Positions 1-5,585 of a stretch of DNA of 5,585 bases are shown here, one piece after another. Location of the stretch: contig VTPF01000051.1 in assembly GCA_008638025.1 (NCBI GenBank), forward strand, positions 1 through 5,585, in the 5' to 3' direction. The DNA is from Pelagibacteraceae bacterium. Lineage in GTDB: Bacteria; Pseudomonadota; Alphaproteobacteria; Pelagibacterales; Pelagibacteraceae. How positions within the stretch are numbered: the first letter of the stretch is position 1; each line of letters opens with the position of its first letter. The position numbers were made by a program, and so were the translations under genes. The notes beneath the pieces were generated by a model, which worked only from the letters and a program-made list of their open reading frames with translations, had not been told where the DNA came from and did not search any database.

Positions 1-647
1 TCTGCAATAACAGCGGGATTTCTAGGATCATCTTCAGGAATACCAGCTTCAACTTTTCCAACTAAGTCAGCACCAACATCAGCACCTTTTGTAAAAATTC
101 CACCACCCAATCTAGCAAAAATTGAAATTAAAGATGCACCAAATCCTAAAGCAACAAGAGCATTAACAACTTCTCTCTCCTCAACTTTATACTGAATTAA
201 AAAATAATAATAAACTGCAATTGATAATAATGCTAAACCAGCTACTAACATTCCAGTTACTGCGCCAGATTTAAATGCAATTGCCAAGCCTTGAGCCAAA
301 CCTTTTCTCGAAGCTTCTGCTGTTCTTACGTTAGCTTGTACAGAAATTAACATCCCGACATACCCAGCTATACCTGATAAAGTTGCACCTATTAAATATC
401 CTAAACCAACCCATTTGCTAAAAAGCAAAACAATTAAAATCAAAACAGCAAAACCAACCATCGCAATTGTTTTGTATTGTCTGTCCAAATATGCTTTTGC
501 ACCAATTTGAATTGCTGATGCGATCTCTTGCATTTTTGCATTTCCAGCGCTTGAATTTAAAATTTGTTTACTTGCAATAAAACCATAAAGAACTGAAATT
601 ACTCCGCAACCTATTACAAGATTTAAAACGAGACTTGGACTTAACAT
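1..647 (-). CDS. hppA: Membrane-bound proton-translocating pyrophosphatase, N-terminal part (partial, runs off window start)
   Basis: Integral-membrane pyrophosphatase that couples hydrolysis of cytoplasmic diphosphate to H+ (or Na+) export across the inner membrane. About 215 codons are visible from ATG at 645-647; the family is usually near 700 residues, so most of the protein lies beyond the window. What I see by translation: a hydrophobic first helix (about residues 5-25), the [13 protein letters not shown] motif (about 46-58), a second helix (about 60-76), a glycine-rich third helix leading to QANVRTAEA (104-112), then [14 protein letters not shown] (124-137). The substrate-binding signature follows: [18 protein letters not shown] (181-198), with Lys187, Asp190 and Asp194, and then the acidic [10 protein letters not shown] stretch (202-211). 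These are the family's Mg-diphosphate binding residues. The determinant of K+ dependence lies later in the protein and is not visible. The start is supported by AAAGGA seven bases upstream. It follows nusB after a 114-bp gap and could have its own promoter. Confidence 0.97.
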   Translation of the reverse strand, partial: MLSPSLVLNLVIGCGVISVLYGFIASKQILNSSAGNAKMQEIASAIQIGAKAYLDRQYKTIAMVGFAVLILIVLLFSKWVGLGYLIGATLSGIAGYVGMLISVQANVRTAEASRKGLAQGLAIAFKSGAVTGMLVAGLALLSIAVYYYFLIQYKVEEREVVNALVALGFGASLISIFARLGGGIFTKGADVGADLVGKVEAGIPEDDPRNPAVIA

Positions 648-654
648 ATTTGAT

Positions 655-660
655 TCCTTT
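655..660 (-). promoter_or_regulatory. Ribosome binding site of hppA
   Basis: The minus strand reads AAAGGA followed by a 7-base spacer and the ATG at 645-647. It is one of only two clear Shine-Dalgarno sequences in the window, and it fixes the hppA start. Its presence after a real intergenic gap fits independent translation of hppA instead of coupling to nusB. Confidence 0.75.
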
Positions 661-701
661 ATATTTGTTGATTTCGAAAAAAAGGATACATGCCAAAATT
701 A

Positions 702-719
702 ATCAATAAAATCAATAAA
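702..719. repeat. Tandem 9-bp direct repeat upstream of hppA
   Basis: ATCAATAAA occurs twice head to tail (702-710 and 711-719). It sits about 55-72 bp upstream of the hppA start codon, where a regulator or promoter element could lie. The repeat itself is plain in the sequence. In such AT-rich DNA it may be chance or a small slippage product, and no function can be assigned. Confidence 0.45.
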
Positions 720-761
720 ATTCATTATTAATAAATTTCATTAAAAATTAAGATATACTAA

Positions 762-1145
762 CTAAAATACTTTACTTTTTGACTTAAAAACAGCATCCAA
801 AACAGCATTAACCAACGATTTTTGCTTAATATCGTAATACATTTCCGTAACCGCCAGATACTCATCAATAACAACTTTGAAGGGAATTTTTGGCATATAG
901 ATAATCTCAAAAATTGCCGCCTTTAAAATTATTTTAAGAATCATATCTAGATTTTTAAAACTAACTTTAGTTGATAAATTACTTATTAAAATTTCATCAA
1001 GATATTTTTCCTTTTCAAAAAAACCGTTAAATACTTTTTTAATAATTCTAATGTAAGAACTTTTGGGAAATATTATCTGATGTTGAGGATCACTAATTCT
1101 TTCATAAATTTTTTGAATAACTACTAACCTTGAACTTCCTTTCAT
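762..1145 (-). CDS. nusB: Transcription antitermination factor NusB
   Basis: Small all-helical RNA-binding protein which, with NusE/S10, binds boxA of rRNA leader transcripts and supports antitermination and rRNA maturation. At 127 residues it is shorter than most NusB proteins (about 130-160). The C-terminal half carries the family pattern: LDMILKIILKAAIFEIIY (67-84 region, for the usual LD.ilr.A.yEl.y), then IPFKVVIDEYL (87-97, for iP..vvinEy) and LVNAVLDAV (111-119, for FvNgvLd.i). The N-terminus (MKGSSRLVVIQKIYE) matches the first helix (R...a.q.lYq) but is poorer in arginine than usual, and the middle is divergent. The ATG directly abuts the ribH stop codon, with no spacer and no obvious Shine-Dalgarno sequence, so translation is probably coupled to ribH. 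Position after ribH is the usual one and strengthens the call. Confidence 0.9.
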   Translation of the reverse strand: MKGSSRLVVIQKIYERISDPQHQIIFPKSSYIRIIKKVFNGFFEKEKYLDEILISNLSTKVSFKNLDMILKIILKAAIFEIIYMPKIPFKVVIDEYLAVTEMYYDIKQKSLVNAVLDAVFKSKSKVF

Positions 1146-1562
1146 TTATATATGTTTCAAAAGAGATATTGCAGCATTTGCAGCTTCAGTTCCTTTATTC
1201 TTAGACTTTAGTTTGCCACTTCTTTCAACAGCCTGCTTGTAATTGAGGGATGTGATAATACCATTTGTTACTGGTTTGCCTGAAGAAATAGAAAGCGATA
1301 ATAAAGAATTTACGATAGCGTTTGATATAAAATCAAAATGAGGAGTTTTTCCCTGAATAATACAACCAAGCGCAATGTAAAAATTATATTTTTTTTTCTT
1401 TATAAAATACGAAATGAGAGTTGGCACTTCCAGTGAGCCAGATACAGTTTTTACATCAAAAATATATTTGTTTTTCTTAAGCGTTAGAATGCAGCTTTTT
1501 AACAAATTATCCGATATGTGCTCATAATAATTAGAAACAACGATTAGTCCTTTTTTTTTCAT
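1146..1562 (-). CDS. ribH: 6,7-dimethyl-8-ribityllumazine synthase (riboflavin synthase beta chain)
   Basis: Condenses 5-amino-6-ribitylamino-uracil with 3,4-dihydroxy-2-butanone 4-phosphate to give lumazine, the penultimate riboflavin step. Family members form pentamers or 60-subunit capsids. At 138 residues it is slightly short (usual about 140-160). Visible motifs: an aromatic Tyr12 at the place of the ring-stacking Phe/Trp in SNYYEHIS (10-17); SGSLEVP (41-47) for the PGafEiP loop; ALGCIIQGKTPHFDF (64-78) with catalytic His75; PVTNGIITS (97-105); and QAVERSG (110-116) with phosphate-contact Arg114, followed by NKGTEAA. One oddity is Gln70 where most homologues have Arg in the VIRG motif. 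The start ATG overlaps the ribB stop codon as ATGA, and a strong AGGAG lies 8 bases upstream, unlike the other rib genes. The start is followed by a run of nine A. Confidence 0.97.
   Translation of the reverse strand: MKKKGLIVVSNYYEHISDNLLKSCILTLKKNKYIFDVKTVSGSLEVPTLISYFIKKKKYNFYIALGCIIQGKTPHFDFISNAIVNSLLSLSISSGKPVTNGIITSLNYKQAVERSGKLKSKNKGTEAANAAISLLKHI
1559..1562 (-). promoter_or_regulatory. ATGA stop/start overlap, ribB-ribH
   Basis: The TGA stop of ribB (1559-1561) shares bases with the ATG of ribH (1560-1562). Such overlaps usually allow terminating ribosomes to reinitiate, keeping the products in step. Here it is combined with a strong Shine-Dalgarno sequence. Confidence 0.85.
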
Positions 1563-2653
1563 TTTAAAATCTCCTGCTTAATGATTTTAATTCCAAATCC
1601 ATCAAGTGCAACTAATCTTTTTTTTGAACTTGAAACAAGTACCATTTTTTTAATATTTAAACTTTTTAAAATTTGAGCACCAACTCCATAATATCTTAGC
1701 GCATTTCCTTTTAAAGAAATCTTATTTATATTTTTAGAAGAAACAGAATTTGGAAATTCGGATAAATCACCATGATTAATTATAAGCAAAACACAGTTTT
1801 CAAACTTCTTAAAAAAATTTAATGTTTTTTTAACCTTTTTGTTAATACTTTTGTTTAAAAAAATATCTATAGATCCCGAAGACAGAACTCTTACTTTAGG
1901 TATTATGTTACTTGATAAATTACCTTTAATGATGGCAAGATGATTTAAACCATCTATTTTATTGATAAATGTTTTTAATAAATATTTATTATTTTCTAGG
2001 TTAAAAAACTTTTTATCTTTTAAATAGATTTGATTTTCTTTTTTTAACCTATAAGAAATAAGATCTTCAATTTTTGCTATTTTTAAATTATGTTTTTTTG
2101 CATATCTTAAAAGTTGAGACCCTTTTGCCATTGTGCCATCTTCATTCATAATTTCACAAATTACGGCTGATGATCCACATTTAGATAATTTAGCAATATC
2201 AACGGAGGCCTCGGTATGGCCAGCTCTAACTAGAGAACCACCATTCCTCGCGACTAAAGGAAAAATGTGACCAGGTGTAGATATGTCTTTCGTTGACGAG
2301 GTGGACTTAATTGCAGTCAAAATTGTTCGGCAACGATCATGGGCAGAAATTCCTGTTGTTACACCTTTTCTTGCTTCAATACTGACAGTAAATGCAGTTT
2401 TTAACCTTGATTGATTTGAACTGGGCATGAGCTGCAGACCAAGTTGGTCTGCTTTCTTTTTATCAAGTGCTAAACAAATAAGACCCCTGCCATATTTTGC
2501 CATAAAATTTATTTTTTCAGGTGTAGTTTTGCTCGCAAGAAAAACTAAATCGCCTTCGTTTTCTCTGTTCTCATCATCCACTAAAATAAAAATTTTTCCT
2601 TTCCTAGCTTCAGACAGTATCGTTTCAATTTTGGAAAAAAAAAATTTGTTCAT
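1559..2653 (-). CDS. ribB: 3,4-dihydroxy-2-butanone 4-phosphate synthase with a degenerate GTP cyclohydrolase II-like C-terminal domain (RibBA-like, RibBX type)
   Basis: The N-terminal domain (about 1-205) converts ribulose 5-phosphate to 3,4-dihydroxy-2-butanone 4-phosphate plus formate. It has the full set of signatures: DDENRENEGDL (26-36) with acidic metal ligand Glu31, GRGLIC (55-60), TTGISAHDR (99-107), TPGHIFPL (126-133), RAGHTEASVDI (143-153) with metal ligand His146, and Glu167. The C-terminal domain (about 209-364) aligns in outline with GTP cyclohydrolase II: HLAIIKGN for the first strands, RVLSSGS (255-261) where RvHSeCltGD is expected, and RYYGVGAQILKSLNIKKM (320-337) for the R.y..gaqIL.dLgv region. 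However, the three zinc cysteines, the EGRG loop and the TNNP.K motif are all gone, and only one Cys (287) remains in the whole domain. The protein is therefore RibB-active at most, and the old name ribBA would mislead. It overlaps ribE upstream and ribH downstream by ATGA. Confidence 0.93.
   Translation of the reverse strand: MNKFFFSKIETILSEARKGKIFILVDDENRENEGDLVFLASKTTPEKINFMAKYGRGLICLALDKKKADQLGLQLMPSSNQSRLKTAFTVSIEARKGVTTGISAHDRCRTILTAIKSTSSTKDISTPGHIFPLVARNGGSLVRAGHTEASVDIAKLSKCGSSAVICEIMNEDGTMAKGSQLLRYAKKHNLKIAKIEDLISYRLKKENQIYLKDKKFFNLENNKYLLKTFINKIDGLNHLAIIKGNLSSNIIPKVRVLSSGSIDIFLNKSINKKVKKTLNFFKKFENCVLLIINHGDLSEFPNSVSSKNINKISLKGNALRYYGVGAQILKSLNIKKMVLVSSSKKRLVALDGFGIKIIKQEILK
1571..1575 (-). 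promoter_or_regulatory. Strong ribosome binding site of ribH
   Basis: The minus strand reads AGGAG, then 8 bases, then the ribH ATG (1560-1562). It lies inside the last codons of the ribB gene. The neighbouring starts of ribE, ribB, nusB and nrdR show no comparable sequence. Combined with the ATGA overlap it should allow both reinitiation and independent loading of ribosomes. This would fit a need for more RibH subunits than other Rib enzymes, which is inference. Confidence 0.75.
2650..2653 (-). promoter_or_regulatory. ATGA stop/start overlap, ribE-ribB
   Basis: The TGA stop of ribE (2650-2652) overlaps the ATG of ribB (2651-2653). No Shine-Dalgarno sequence precedes this start (the upstream bases are only A and T apart from one G), so ribB translation most likely depends on ribosomes finishing ribE. 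Confidence 0.85.
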
Positions 2654-3237
2654 TTATTATTAACTTTATTAAGATATTTTATGACAATATCAAATTCGAT
2701 ATTAACAATATCGTTTTTAGTCAAATTAATTAAATTGGTCTCTTTCAAAGTATGAGGAATTATAACCAAAGTAAAAATATTTTTATTAACTTTAACAATT
2801 GTTAGTGACACTCCGTTAATAGATATAGATCCTTTATCTATTAAATAATTAGAATAATTAGGGCTTATGGAAACTGCAATTGTCCAAGTTTTTAATTGTT
2901 TTTTTATTGATTTTATTTTTCCAATTGTATCAATATGTCCTTGTACAAAATGTCCGGCAATTTCATCTCCAAATTTTAAAGATCTTTCTAAATTAACTAT
3001 AGAATTCTTTTTTAAATATTTAAAATTAGTTAATTCAAATGTTTTGTATGAAATAAAAAAAAATAATTTTTTATTAATAAAAGAAGTTAGTGTCAAACAA
3101 ACACCATTAACACAAATAGAGCTACCAATATCTTTTTTTTTGCATTTTAAATTTGATAAAAGAACTAGCTCATAGCCCTTATTTTTTTTAGCATTCGAAA
3201 TTACTTTTGCAGTTTTTTTAATGATTCCAGTAAACAT
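2650..3237 (-). CDS. ribE: Riboflavin synthase, alpha chain
   Basis: Catalyses dismutation of two 6,7-dimethyl-8-ribityllumazine molecules to riboflavin and the ribitylaminouracil that RibH reuses. The 195 residues are close to the usual 200-215 and form the two tandem lumazine-binding beta-barrels. Barrel 1 starts with the hallmark MFTGII, with SSICVNGVCLTLT (39-51, including Cys47, equivalent to the conserved catalytic-site Cys) and ends near GDEIAGHFVQGHID (90-103) with His101. Barrel 2 holds the matching repeat KGSISINGVSLTI (135-147), then IIPHTLKETNL (159-169) and the C-terminal NIEFDIVIKYL trimerisation helix region. The internal repeat CVNGVCLTL / SINGVSLTI is clear evidence for the duplicated fold. 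The start lies 2 bp after the ribD stop with no Shine-Dalgarno sequence; the stop overlaps the ribB start as ATGA. In E. coli nomenclature this gene is called ribC/ribE, so the symbol varies. Confidence 0.97.
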   Translation of the reverse strand: MFTGIIKKTAKVISNAKKNKGYELVLLSNLKCKKKDIGSSICVNGVCLTLTSFINKKLFFFISYKTFELTNFKYLKKNSIVNLERSLKFGDEIAGHFVQGHIDTIGKIKSIKKQLKTWTIAVSISPNYSNYLIDKGSISINGVSLTIVKVNKNIFTLVIIPHTLKETNLINLTKNDIVNIEFDIVIKYLNKVNNK

Positions 3238-3239
3238 AT

Positions 3240-4310
3240 CTAATTTATAAATAACTCATTATCATCTAAATTAATATCTACTCTGTATTTATTTAAATTT
3301 TTATTAAAAGCAGAATTTATTAGAAATTTTGCCGATTGATGTGATTTTTTAATGTTTTTCTGTGATTTGATAAAATAAAATTTATTAACTAAATTTTGTT
3401 TTTGAAAAATCTCCAAGGTTTTAACTCCACCTTCAATCAATAATCTTTTTAATCCAAGTTTGAAAATACATTTTAAAATATCATTTGGACAAATAATCTT
3501 ATTTCTAGATTTTAATTTTATAAGATTAAAGTATTTTTTTAATTTTTTTACTTTTGTAAAATTTTCACATGAATGAATAATATATATTTTTTTTGAATAT
3601 AGACTCAAGTGTTTCAGATAAAAATCAAGGTTCTTATTGATTACAAATATTTTTGGAGAAAAATTATTCAAACCTTCAATTCTACAATTTAATTTAGGGA
3701 AATCTTTTAAAAAAGTATTTTTTCCTATTAAGATTGAATCATTAAAATATCTTAATAAATGGGAAAACTTTAAGGACTTTATATTAGTAAAATATTTTTT
3801 ATCAGGAACTGAAGTATTTAAATTTTTTGTTATTGCTAGCTTGGCAGATACATATGGGGTCTGATGCTGTAACGCAAAATTATATTTATCATAAAAATCT
3901 TTGAAATTTGTTTTTTCAATTGATGTACGTATTTTATTTTTTTTTAAAAAATTAAACCCTTTTTTATAAACAATTGGGTTTTTGTCATAATAAGAGAAGT
4001 AAACTTCATTAACTTTTTTTTCTTTAATATTTTTAACACAAGGAGGTGTTTTTCCGTAATGAGAGCACGGTTCTAATGTTATAAAAATTCTCTTTCTTTC
4101 GTTTATTGGAACTCTTAAAAGTGCATTTTTTTCAGCATGTGGTCTGCCACTCTCTGAAGTAAAACCTGTAGATAAAATTTTATTATTAAAATCTGTTACC
4201 ACACAGCCAACAGATGGATTTTCTGCAGTTTTGTATAAATTTATCTGAGCAAGCTTAAAAGCAAGCTCCATAAAATACTTTCTATAAAAATTATTTATTT
4301 TTTGGGACAT
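3240..4310 (-). CDS. ribD: Bifunctional riboflavin biosynthesis protein: pyrimidine deaminase / reductase
   Basis: Deaminates and then NADPH-reduces the pyrimidine released by GTP cyclohydrolase II, giving 5-amino-6-ribitylamino-uracil phosphate. With start ATG 4308-4310 it has 356 residues (usual about 360-380). The deaminase domain (1-145) contains [18 protein letters not shown] (31-38), PHAE (57-60) with zinc ligand His58 and proton-shuttle Glu60, and [12 protein letters not shown] (80-91) with zinc ligands Cys82 and Cys91. The reductase domain (about 152-356) has [13 protein letters not shown] (155-167), FSHLLR (182-187), [20 protein letters not shown] (191-210) and [13 protein letters not shown] (290-302). 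Oddity: the usual SLDGR stretch of the reductase is replaced by TKNLN, and the C-terminal half is much more divergent and K/N/F-rich than the deaminase. Start choice: this ATG overlaps nrdR by 20 bp and leaves a normal N-terminus before the conserved Y.M..A; an upstream ATG (4373) would overlap by 83 bp, and ATG 4271 would clip the first helix. Confidence 0.93.
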   Translation of the reverse strand: MSQKINNFYRKYFMELAFKLAQINLYKTAENPSVGCVVTDFNNKILSTGFTSESGRPHAEKNALLRVPINERKRIFITLEPCSHYGKTPPCVKNIKEKKVNEVYFSYYDKNPIVYKKGFNFLKKNKIRTSIEKTNFKDFYDKYNFALQHQTPYVSAKLAITKNLNTSVPDKKYFTNIKSLKFSHLLRYFNDSILIGKNTFLKDFPKLNCRIEGLNNFSPKIFVINKNLDFYLKHLSLYSKKIYIIHSCENFTKVKKLKKYFNLIKLKSRNKIICPNDILKCIFKLGLKRLLIEGGVKTLEIFQKQNLVNKFYFIKSQKNIKKSHQSAKFLINSAFNKNLNKYRVDINLDDNELFIN

Positions 4311-4752
4311 TGATCTTGTCCACAAATTCCTCGAAATCTTTAACTTCTTTAAAATTTGTATAAACTGATGCAAATCTTACATATGCTACTGGATCTATTT
4401 CTTTTAAGCCATCCATTACAAATTTACCAATGGTTGTTGACATAACTTCATTTTGTCCAAGATCTTCTAAATTTCTATAAATTTTTGAAACGAATTTTTC
4501 AATTGTGTCAGCATCCACCGGTCTTTTTCTCAGTGAGATCATAACAGATCTAGTAAGCTTATCTCTATCAAATGGAGATTTTCGCCCATTTTTTTTAACT
4601 ACAGTTATTTCTCTAAATTGTACTCGTTCAAATGTTGTAAATCTTTGATTGCAACAATTGCTTTGTCTTCTTCTTCTTATGGCCGTTCCATCTTCGGTAG
4701 CCCTCGAGTCTATGACAGATGTATCTTTTTCTTTACAAAATGGGCAAATCAT
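4291..4752 (-). CDS. nrdR: Transcriptional repressor NrdR (ribonucleotide reductase regulator)
   Basis: Nucleotide-sensing repressor that binds NrdR boxes in front of ribonucleotide reductase genes and lowers their expression when dATP is high. At 153 residues it has normal length (about 150-160). The N-terminal zinc ribbon covers 1-45: MICPFC (Cys3, Cys6), [17 protein letters not shown] (13-29) and RFTTFER (37-43). The ATP-cone covers about 49-139, with [16 protein letters not shown] (51-66), SLRKRPV (73-79) and [10 protein letters not shown] (122-131). Oddity: the second cysteine pair, normally C31-x2-C34, reads QSNCCNQ, so position 31 is Ser (codon AGC), with Cys33 and Cys34 adjacent. Zinc could still be held by an alternative arrangement, but this is not proven. 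It sits 4 bp after glyA with no clear Shine-Dalgarno sequence and overlaps ribD by about 20 bp. The glyA-nrdR-rib order is the standard alphaproteobacterial context. Confidence 0.96.
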   Translation of the reverse strand: MICPFCKEKDTSVIDSRATEDGTAIRRRRQSNCCNQRFTTFERVQFREITVVKKNGRKSPFDRDKLTRSVMISLRKRPVDADTIEKFVSKIYRNLEDLGQNEVMSTTIGKFVMDGLKEIDPVAYVRFASVYTNFKEVKDFEEFVDKINVPKNK

Positions 4753-4756
4753 AAAT

Positions 4757-5585
4757 CTAATAAATTGGAAATTTAGAGCAAAGCTCTTTTACTTTCTGCT
4801 TAACTTGATTTTCTATTAAACTGTTATCTGTTTTATTATCTCTTAAACCCACCAATACCTTGTAAATTAATTCTCCAACTAGCTTAAACTCTGCCAATCC
4901 AAGACCTCTGGTAGTGCAAGCGGGAGTTCCAAGTCTTATACCTGAAGTGATCCAAGGTTTTTGCTCGTCATAAGGTATGCCATTTTTATTACAAGTCAGA
5001 TTGGCTTTGCCCAATGAAATCTCGGCTTCTTTTCCTGTCAAGCCAAAAGGACGCAAATCTATTAAAACTAAGTGCGTGTCAGTCCCCCCTGAAAAAATTT
5101 CTAAACCAAGATTTTTAAGAGTTTCTGATAACATTTTAGAATTTGCAATTACGTTTTTTGCGTAAGATTTAAATTCATCTGAAAGAGCTTCTTTAAAGCA
5201 TACTGCTTTACCCGCAATTACATGCATTAGTGGCCCACCTTGCAGGCCTGGGAAAACTGCTGAATTAAATTTTTTAGAAAGTTCTTCGTCATTTGTGAGT
5301 ATAATACCACCTCTTGGGCCTCTCAACACTTTATGAGTTGTGGAAGTTACAACGTCTGCATAATCGCAAGGGTTAGGATAAACTTGACCAGCAACTAAAC
5401 CAGAAAAATGAGCCATGTCCACTAACAACTTAGCTCCCACTTCAATAGAAATTTCTTTAAATTTTTTAAAATCTATTATCCTTGAATAAGCACTTCCACC
5501 AGCAATAATTAATTTTGGTTTATTTTTTTTGGCAATATCTAAAACTTCTTGATAATTTATTAATCCTGTTTTTTTATCCACTCCA
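4757..5585 (-). CDS. glyA: Serine hydroxymethyltransferase, C-terminal two thirds (partial, start outside window)
   Basis: PLP enzyme that interconverts serine and glycine and passes a one-carbon unit to tetrahydrofolate, feeding purine, thymidylate and methionine synthesis. About 275 codons of an expected 415-435 are visible; the reading frame stays open to the window edge. Motifs in order: [38 protein letters not shown] (holding the PLP-ring Asp and His), then [15 protein letters not shown] with the PLP-binding lysine encoded at 5330-5332. Further on come [23 protein letters not shown], and [14 protein letters not shown] with the substrate-carboxylate Arg. No residue of these motifs is unusual, and codon content looks like conserved housekeeping sequence, less divergent than the rib genes. 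A GTG at 5579-5581 is the Val of the conserved GVD motif, not a start. The stop lies 4 bp before nrdR, so glyA is probably the upstream member of the operon. Confidence 0.98.
   Translation of the reverse strand, partial: GVDKKTGLINYQEVLDIAKKNKPKLIIAGGSAYSRIIDFKKFKEISIEVGAKLLVDMAHFSGLVAGQVYPNPCDYADVVTSTTHKVLRGPRGGIILTNDEELSKKFNSAVFPGLQGGPLMHVIAGKAVCFKEALSDEFKSYAKNVIANSKMLSETLKNLGLEIFSGGTDTHLVLIDLRPFGLTGKEAEISLGKANLTCNKNGIPYDEQKPWITSGIRLGTPACTTRGLGLAEFKLVGELIYKVLVGLRDNKTDNSLIENQVKQKVKELCSKFPIY

Larger units (their letters stand above)
648..761 (-). other. nusB-hppA intergenic region, possible hppA leader
   Basis: This is the only sizeable gap between genes in the window. It is almost entirely A and T. 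It holds a perfect tandem 9-bp repeat (ATCAATAAA twice on the plus strand, 702-719; TTTATTGAT twice as read towards hppA), a short direct repeat TTCATTA (721-727 and 738-744) and, close to hppA, a Shine-Dalgarno sequence. I see no GC-rich hairpin followed by a T run, so no intrinsic terminator can be called. In AT-rich DNA like this, -10-like hexamers occur by chance. TTAATT and AATAAT spaced 16 bp apart (about 723-750, minus strand) is one weak candidate promoter, but I would not call it. Confidence 0.4.

Noticed and set aside
648..761. Intrinsic terminator after nusB
   Set aside because: No GC-containing stem with a T run can be found; only short A/T palindromes such as TTATTAATAA at 725-734, which are expected by chance.
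1559..2030. RibA half of the RibB protein as a frameshifted pseudogene
   Set aside because: The frame is uninterrupted, alignment with the fold runs to the end and the stop overlaps ribH neatly; active-site loss is by substitution, not by frame damage.
2427..2663. Plus-strand open frame of 78 codons
   Set aside because: Lies wholly opposite the conserved RibB catalytic domain; the antisense frame has no recognisable domain.
2867..3175. Plus-strand open frame of 102 codons
   Set aside because: Antisense of riboflavin synthase; its Phe/Lys-rich sequence mirrors the A/T-rich codons of ribE.
3637..3864. Plus-strand open frame of 75 codons
   Set aside because: Antisense to the ribD reductase domain, with no supporting motif or neighbour.
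4271..4330. FMN riboswitch in front of ribD
   Set aside because: There is no leader: nrdR runs straight into ribD, leaving no room for the aptamer, and none of its conserved stretches is seen in the only intergenic gap either.
4311..4373. Longer ribD with an extra 21 N-terminal residues starting at 4373
   Set aside because: It would overlap nrdR coding sequence by 83 bp, and the added residues match nothing in RibD families, which begin shortly before the Y.M..A motif.
4977..5165. Plus-strand open frame of 62 codons
   Set aside because: Antisense to conserved glyA sequence; no independent support.
5579..5581. GTG as start codon of the glyA reading frame
   Set aside because: It is the Val of the conserved GVD motif in the middle of serine hydroxymethyltransferase; the frame stays open to the window edge and the true start lies outside.

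Overview
The window is a strongly AT-rich (roughly 30% GC by eye), very tightly packed bacterial segment. Every recognisable gene lies on the minus strand. The gene order, read in the direction of transcription (high to low coordinates), is glyA - nrdR - ribD - ribE - ribB (with a RibA-like tail) - ribH - nusB - hppA. This glyA-nrdR-rib-nusB order is typical of Alphaproteobacteria. The low GC, K/N/I/F-rich proteins, near-zero spacers and short protein lengths fit a streamlined marine lineage of the SAR11/Pelagibacterales type. That assignment comes from memory of gene order and protein character, not from a database search.

Region by region: 4757-5585 holds the C-terminal two thirds of serine hydroxymethyltransferase, whose start lies outside the window. 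4291-4752 is the zinc-ribbon/ATP-cone repressor NrdR. 1146-4310 is a four-gene riboflavin block: ribD, ribE, ribB-X and ribH. 762-1145 is the antitermination factor nusB. 648-761 is the only real intergenic gap (114 bp). 1-647 is the N-terminal part of a membrane-bound proton-translocating pyrophosphatase, which runs out of the window. There are no stretches over 300 bp without a gene, and I see no RNA genes, mobile elements or CRISPR arrays.

How the genes work together: RibD, RibB, RibH and RibE cover riboflavin synthesis from the GTP-derived pyrimidine and from ribulose 5-phosphate to riboflavin. The first enzyme, GTP cyclohydrolase II, is not functionally encoded here, because the RibA-like C-terminal half of the RibB protein has lost the zinc cysteines and catalytic signatures. 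The rib genes are joined by two ATGA stop/start overlaps and a 2-bp gap, which suggests translational coupling. Only ribH and hppA have clear Shine-Dalgarno sequences. GlyA (one-carbon units) and NrdR (control of deoxyribonucleotide synthesis) link the operon to nucleotide metabolism, and NusB to rRNA transcription.

I do not see an undescribed system. The most useful anomalies are an NrdR zinc ribbon in which the expected third cysteine (position 31) is serine while a new cysteine appears at position 33, the degenerate RibA-like domain, and a degenerate start of the RibD reductase domain.
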